Assembly: GCA_002292975.1 (NCBI GenBank)
Contig: DBCI01000044.1
Coordinates: 38,743 to 50,708 of the forward strand
From: Polynucleobacter sp. UBA962
Lineage (GTDB): Bacteria; Pseudomonadota; Gammaproteobacteria; Burkholderiales; Burkholderiaceae
Direction of reading: 5' to 3'
Length of the DNA stretch: 11,966 bases
Shown here in pieces: positions 8,397 through 11,966 of the stretch (within the stretch, counting starts at the first letter, position 1; each line of letters opens with the position of its first letter). Under the pieces are notes generated by a model. The model did not search any database, was not told the origin of the DNA, and saw only the letters and a program-made list of their open reading frames with translations. The translations under genes and the position numbers were made by a program.

Positions 8397-9209
8397 CTAT
8401 TGAGCTAGCAATTGGCCCCAGCGGGGCAATACTTGACTGGTATTTTTGATGACAGCATCAGCAAGTTCTTGCTCTGTCATGCCCCGATGCTCTGCGAGGG
8501 TCTGAGCAATGCGAGGTAGGTATGCAGGCTCATTGCGTCGCACCTGCTCATCTTTTAGCCATGCAGGTGGTATCTCCGGGGAATCGGTCTCGGTCACAAT
8601 CGCGCTGATGGGTAAATCTTTTAATAGACGTCTGATTTGTAAAGCACGCTCATAGGTTGCAGCTCCTCCAAATCCTAGAGCAAAACCCAAAGCAATAAAT
8701 TGCTCAGCTTGTTGATGGCTTCCATTAAAGGCATGGGCAATCCCGCCAGATAAAGAGCGTTGGCGTAATGCCTTCAAAATCATGTCTTGAGAACGCCGCA
8801 CATGCAAGATCACGGGTAAGTTCATTCTCTGGGCAAGATCTAATTGCGCGTCAAAAAAGAATGCTTGCCGATGAGGATCAAGATCCGGTACAAAATAATC
8901 CAGTCCAATCTCACCAATCCCAACAAAATGGGGATCATTCAACGACTCTTTCACGGCTTGCTCTAGGATCTTCAGATCCTCTTCTTTGGCTCGATCGGTA
9001 TACAGCGGATGAATCCCTAAGGTATAAACCAAATACGGAATGCGATCTTTATAGGAATGTACTAATTCTTTAACTGCTCCAAAATCATGTGCCCGCACTG
9101 CTGGCAACAGGATTCCTTGAACGCCTACAACTTGCGCATTCTCAATGATTTGCCCTAGATCAGCTAAAAACTCGGGGGCATCTAAGTGGCAATGGGTATC
9201 AAGCCACAT
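8397..9209 (-). CDS. tatD: TatD-family metal-dependent hydrolase/DNase
   Basis: TIM-barrel amidohydrolase-type enzyme; family members are metal-dependent 3'-5' exonucleases linked to DNA repair or degradation. The protein has 270 aa, typical for the family. Metal-ligand motifs are present in the expected order: DTHCHLD (4-10; His6, His8), GIGEIGLDY (97-105; Glu100), LHVRRS (135-140; His136), AHAFNGS (158-164; His159, with Phe instead of the common Phe/Ser variants) and TETDSP (206-211; Asp209). The ATG at 9209 is 4 nt after the lolD stop and the stop is one base before the comEC GTG, so it is an internal operon gene. Several paralogues (TatD, YcfH, YjjV) share this fold. Position beside lolD resembles ycfH more than the tat-linked gene, so the symbol is a family label; the in vivo substrate cannot be read from sequence. 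Confidence 0.92.
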   Translation of the reverse strand: MWLDTHCHLDAPEFLADLGQIIENAQVVGVQGILLPAVRAHDFGAVKELVHSYKDRIPYLVYTLGIHPLYTDRAKEEDLKILEQAVKESLNDPHFVGIGEIGLDYFVPDLDPHRQAFFFDAQLDLAQRMNLPVILHVRRSQDMILKALRQRSLSGGIAHAFNGSHQQAEQFIALGFALGFGGAATYERALQIRRLLKDLPISAIVTETDSPEIPPAWLKDEQVRRNEPAYLPRIAQTLAEHRGMTEQELADAVIKNTSQVLPRWGQLLAQ

Positions 9210-9213
9210 TAAT

Positions 9214-9912
9214 TTATAAACCCGTGAATGGTTTTAAGATACCGCGCTCAAGATGCAAGATGCGATCGCACCGCTTGGCACGAATAGGATCATGGGTCAC
9301 AATCAAAAACGCAGTGCCCTGTTGACGAGCAATCTCCAGCATTAAATCAAAGACACGGTCGGCGGTCTCGGTATCTAAATTACCGGTAGGCTCATCGGCT
9401 AAGACACAATCGGGCTTTCCCACTAAGGCTCTAGCTACAGCAACGCGTTGACGCTCGCCACCCGATAACTCGGCTGGGGTATGCATTAAACGTTGACTAA
9501 GCCCCACTGATTCAAGAAGTATTTTTGCTTGCGCATGGGACTCGCCCTGATCCAAACCTCGAATACGAAGTGGCAGAGCAACGTTCTCGATCGCGGTCAA
9601 CTCATCAAGCAGATGATGAAACTGATACACAAAGCCAAGATGATGGTTACGAAGTTGATCAAGATCCTTAGCGCTTAAACGATTAATGATCTGTCCACCC
9701 AATTGCACCTCACCAGCGCTAGCTGTGTCTAAACCCCCGAGCAAATGCAGCAAAGTACTCTTCCCCGATCCTGAGGTACCAACAATCGCTACTTTCTCAG
9801 CGCGACCTAACTCCAGATCAACAGACTTTAAGACCTCAACCGCTGTAGCTCCATCACCATAGGTTTTAGCAAGCCCTGTAGCGCGCAATACAGGAGTATT
9901 GGCTTTATTCAT
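9214..9912 (-). CDS. lolD: Lipoprotein-releasing ABC transporter ATP-binding protein LolD
   Basis: Cytoplasmic ATPase that powers release of outer-membrane-directed lipoproteins from the inner membrane to the carrier LolA. With start ATG at 9912 it has 232 aa, the usual size. Motifs: Walker A GTSGSGKS (45-52), Q-loop at YQFHHLLDELTAIEN (96-110; this LLDEF/L-type stretch is characteristic of LolD), ABC signature LSGGERQRVAVARAL (149-163), Walker B CVLADEP (169-175) and H-loop His207. The frame is open up to 9987, but a start there would add 25 hydrophobic residues lying over the 3' end of lolC and not found in LolD. The ATG at 9912 has GAGG nine bases upstream and overlaps the lolC stop by 8 nt, so I chose it. 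Coupled translation with lolC is likely. tatD follows after 4 nt. Confidence 0.96.
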   Translation of the reverse strand: MNKANTPVLRATGLAKTYGDGATAVEVLKSVDLELGRAEKVAIVGTSGSGKSTLLHLLGGLDTASAGEVQLGGQIINRLSAKDLDQLRNHHLGFVYQFHHLLDELTAIENVALPLRIRGLDQGESHAQAKILLESVGLSQRLMHTPAELSGGERQRVAVARALVGKPDCVLADEPTGNLDTETADRVFDLMLEIARQQGTAFLIVTHDPIRAKRCDRILHLERGILKPFTGL

Positions 9913-11167
9913 AGCGCAAGGCCTCAGCTGGTTTAACGTGAGCTGCTCTCCTACTGGGATAAATAGTAGCCAGAATGGAGAGAACAAAAGCCATCACCCC
10001 GACTGTTAGCACATCATCAAAGCGCACATCCGATGGCAACTGACTAATAAAGTAAATATCACGCGGTAGAAACTGAACCCGAAAGAGAGTCTCGATAAAG
10101 GGAACGATCACATCAATATTGAGGGCTATCAATAAACCAAACACGACGCCAGAGAGGCTGCCTAATAGTCCAATTGCTAATCCTTGTACTAAGAAGATAC
10201 GCTGTACCAATCCGGCACTCGCCCCCATGGTTCGTAAGATTGCAATATCAGCTTGTTTATCGGTTACGGTCATCACGAGAGTCGAAACAAGATTAAAGGC
10301 AGCAACCGCGATGATTAAGGTCAGAATAATGAACATCATTTTTTTCTCGGTCTGAACCGCGGCAAACCAATTTCGATTAGAGCGCGACCAATCACTCACC
10401 CACAATGCTTGGGGCACCACTTGAGCGAGCTTGACAGCAATCTCAGGTGCTCTTTGCATATCGTCGACCTTCACTCGCAATCCGGTTGGATCAGTCATGC
10501 GCAAGAGCGCAGCTGCATCCTTCCAATGCATGATAGTGAGTGTGCTGTCATACTCATAATGACCGCTATCAGTAATGCCGACCACTTGCAATGCTCGCAT
10601 GCGCGGCATCATGCCTGCTGGAGTTAAATCCCCTTCGGGTACTAATAGGCTGACCCGATCACCAATGCGCACACCAAGGGTGCCTGCCAACTGAGCACCG
10701 AGCACAACGCCAAATTGTCCTGGCTTTAAATCATCGATCGATCCCGCCACAAATTGCTTAGGAAGATCAGATACCTTTCCCTCTAGTTCTGGAGCTACAC
10801 CACGGAGTGCTACACCTCGCATTGCCTCACCACGCGATAGCAGCCCTTGTGAGCTGACCATGGGTGCTACGCCAAGAACGTGGGCTTGGCTGGATAACTT
10901 CTCGGCAACAGGCTCCCAGTTTGCTAAACCATTGGGGGCAGTGATTTCAATATGAGAAAGTACGGAGAGCATGCGATCGCGAACCTCTTTCTGAAAGCCG
11001 TTCATGACCGAGAGAACCACAATCAGCGCAGCAACCCCTAAGGCAATACCCGCCATCGAGATTCCCGATATAAAGGATAAAAAGCCGTCACGTTGGCCCA
11101 CAGCCTTACGCCGTCTCGAGCGCGTGTACTTTAGGCCTATCTCCAGTTCAATCGGAATCTTCCACAT
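9905..11167 (-). CDS. lolC: Lipoprotein-releasing ABC transporter permease (LolC/LolE family)
   Basis: Inner-membrane permease that lifts mature lipoproteins out of the membrane and passes them to LolA, partnered with LolD. About 420 aa, the family size. From the ATG: the N-terminal stretch IPIELEIGLKYTR, a first membrane helix about 30-56, a large periplasmic domain to about 273, then three membrane helices (about 276-300, 325-350, 386-406). The conserved SFISGISM-GIALGVAAL block and the cytoplasmic coupling-helix motif DKQADIAILRTMGAS lie where expected. A proline-flanked segment LTPAGMMPRMR corresponds to the LolA-binding Hook of E. coli LolC. A GTG two codons upstream (11173) is an equally possible start; neither has a good ribosome binding site. 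First gene of lolC-lolD-tatD-comEC. No second permease gene follows lolD, so this protein probably acts as a homodimer (LolF-like). Confidence 0.93.
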   Translation of the reverse strand: MWKIPIELEIGLKYTRSRRRKAVGQRDGFLSFISGISMAGIALGVAALIVVLSVMNGFQKEVRDRMLSVLSHIEITAPNGLANWEPVAEKLSSQAHVLGVAPMVSSQGLLSRGEAMRGVALRGVAPELEGKVSDLPKQFVAGSIDDLKPGQFGVVLGAQLAGTLGVRIGDRVSLLVPEGDLTPAGMMPRMRALQVVGITDSGHYEYDSTLTIMHWKDAAALLRMTDPTGLRVKVDDMQRAPEIAVKLAQVVPQALWVSDWSRSNRNWFAAVQTEKKMMFIILTLIIAVAAFNLVSTLVMTVTDKQADIAILRTMGASAGLVQRIFLVQGLAIGLLGSLSGVVFGLLIALNIDVIVPFIETLFRVQFLPRDIYFISQLPSDVRFDDVLTVGVMAFVLSILATIYPSRRAAHVKPAEALRYE

Positions 11168-11235
11168 ACCCACAGTTTAGTGAATCACAAGCCCCTACTG
11201 GGCAACTCTTGTAAATGCCACCTAAAATTGGGGGC

Positions 11236-11966
11236 ATGTCTAAACATCTCACCCTTCTACTTCATAGCGATGACCAACTCGAGGATGATCCCACACAGAT
11301 GCTGGGAAATGGTTTAGCGCATGAACAATATCTGATTGGCAAGAGCTTTCCACTTGCTGCAGCAATGTTAGGGGAGCATTCTGAGGAAAATGAAACACTT
11401 TTCTGTATTGAACCGGTTCATCTTCATGCAACCCGTGATCACCTGGTCCTGCTGCAGTTAAATGCCTTTCATGTCTCTGACAAGGAAATTGGGCAATTGA
11501 TGCAAGAAGCTAGCCTATTGTTTAGTGAAGAAGGCTTGGGGTCTCTTACCCAAGTGGCACCCTATCAGTGGTTTGGTAAGTCAGAGCTATTTAAAACACT
11601 GCATACACATAGCCCTGCGCAAGCTCAAGGTCGCAATATTGATTGGTGGCTACCGCGCGATACTACTGAATTAGGTTTAGCCAAACGCTGGCGCAGAGTT
11701 CAAAACGAAGTACAAATGCGCTGGCATATTCATCCCATCAATCAAGCGCGGGATGAGCAAGGGTTACCAACAATCAACTCAATTTGGCTTAGTGGCATTA
11801 GCAGAAAAGCTGATGTGCGATTAGCACTCGAGCTAGAAACTGCACAAACGATTGTGAGCGATACAACATGGATGGCGCCATTGGCAAAACGATTAGGCAT
11901 TCCTTTAAGCTGCGAACCTCAACTGAATTGGGAAACGCTCACCCAAAAAACCTTTGTTTGCCATAC
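11236..11966 (+). CDS. COG4255-type protein, degenerate phosphoglycerate mutase-like, 3'-truncated
   Basis: An open frame with no stop runs from ATG 11236 to the window end, giving 243 residues plus 2 bases. Recognisable blocks are EPVHLHATRDHLVLL (59-73), IDWWLPRDT (135-143) and a stretch around RWRRVQNEVQMRWHIHP (151-167). I associate these with the betaproteobacterial COG4255 family, usually annotated as cofactor-independent (archaeal-type) phosphoglycerate mutase. This part lacks any recognisable alkaline-phosphatase-superfamily metal-binding site, so mutase activity should not be assumed; the true role is unknown. An alternative in-frame ATG lies at 11215, right after an in-frame stop, and would add seven residues. 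A G-run just before 11236 is too close to be a normal ribosome binding site. Divergent from lolC with a gap of about 70 bp. In relatives recJ often lies downstream; this is from memory and outside the window. Confidence 0.8.
   Translation, partial: MSKHLTLLLHSDDQLEDDPTQMLGNGLAHEQYLIGKSFPLAAAMLGEHSEENETLFCIEPVHLHATRDHLVLLQLNAFHVSDKEIGQLMQEASLLFSEEGLGSLTQVAPYQWFGKSELFKTLHTHSPAQAQGRNIDWWLPRDTTELGLAKRWRRVQNEVQMRWHIHPINQARDEQGLPTINSIWLSGISRKADVRLALELETAQTIVSDTTWMAPLAKRLGIPLSCEPQLNWETLTQKTFVCH

Noticed and set aside
9913..9987. Upstream extension of the lolD frame starting at 9987 (25 extra hydrophobic residues).
   Set aside because: It lies wholly over the lolC 3' coding region, is not a known LolD feature, and the ATG at 9912 has a GAGG site and a standard LolD N-terminus.
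11174..11235. Divergent promoters between lolC and the COG4255 gene.
   Set aside because: The gap is AT-moderate and must hold two promoters, but no pair of boxes near consensus with correct spacing could be identified by eye.
11249..11431. 60-codon minus-strand frame opposite the start of the COG4255 gene.
   Set aside because: The plus-strand frame is open for over 240 codons with recognisable family motifs; the minus frame is its shadow.

Overview
The window looks like a stretch of core chromosome from a betaproteobacterium of the Burkholderiaceae, most likely Polynucleobacter or a close relative. This rests on the moderate base composition (mid-40s % GC by eye), the protein sequence style, and the gene combinations kup / small exported protein / radA and lolC-lolD-tatD-comEC. 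The species assignment is inference from recall; no database search was made. I see no insertion sequence, phage gene, CRISPR array or compositional break.

Layout, left to right. (1) 1-1865, plus strand: the 3' part of dapE (lysine/meso-diaminopimelate synthesis) followed by prmB (glutamine methylation of ribosomal protein L3). (2) 1868-5670, minus strand: a tight kup -> small exported coiled-coil protein -> radA unit, reading leftwards and meeting prmB tail to tail with 2 bp between stop codons. (3) 5671-5941: a small island holding an initiator tRNA-fMet on the plus strand, with its own recognisable sigma70-type promoter and intrinsic terminator. (4) 5942-11167, minus strand: lolC -> lolD -> tatD -> comEC, joined by an 8-nt overlap, a 4-nt gap and a 1-nt gap, so almost certainly one transcription unit. 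(5) 11236-11966, plus strand: a divergent gene for a COG4255-type protein related to archaeal-type cofactor-independent phosphoglycerate mutase, cut by the window edge.

How the genes work together. Most are housekeeping. LolC and LolD form the inner-membrane ABC machine that extracts lipoproteins for delivery to the outer membrane. Only one permease gene is present beside lolD, which suggests a homodimeric permease arrangement rather than LolC/LolE. ComEC (DNA uptake channel) and RadA (branch migration during recombination) are both parts of natural transformation, but lie in different transcription units. TatD is a metal-dependent nuclease/hydrolase whose gene is coupled to comEC. All intergenic gaps are shorter than 120 bp. 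I found no convincing undescribed system. The least explained item is the 162-aa exported protein between kup and radA.
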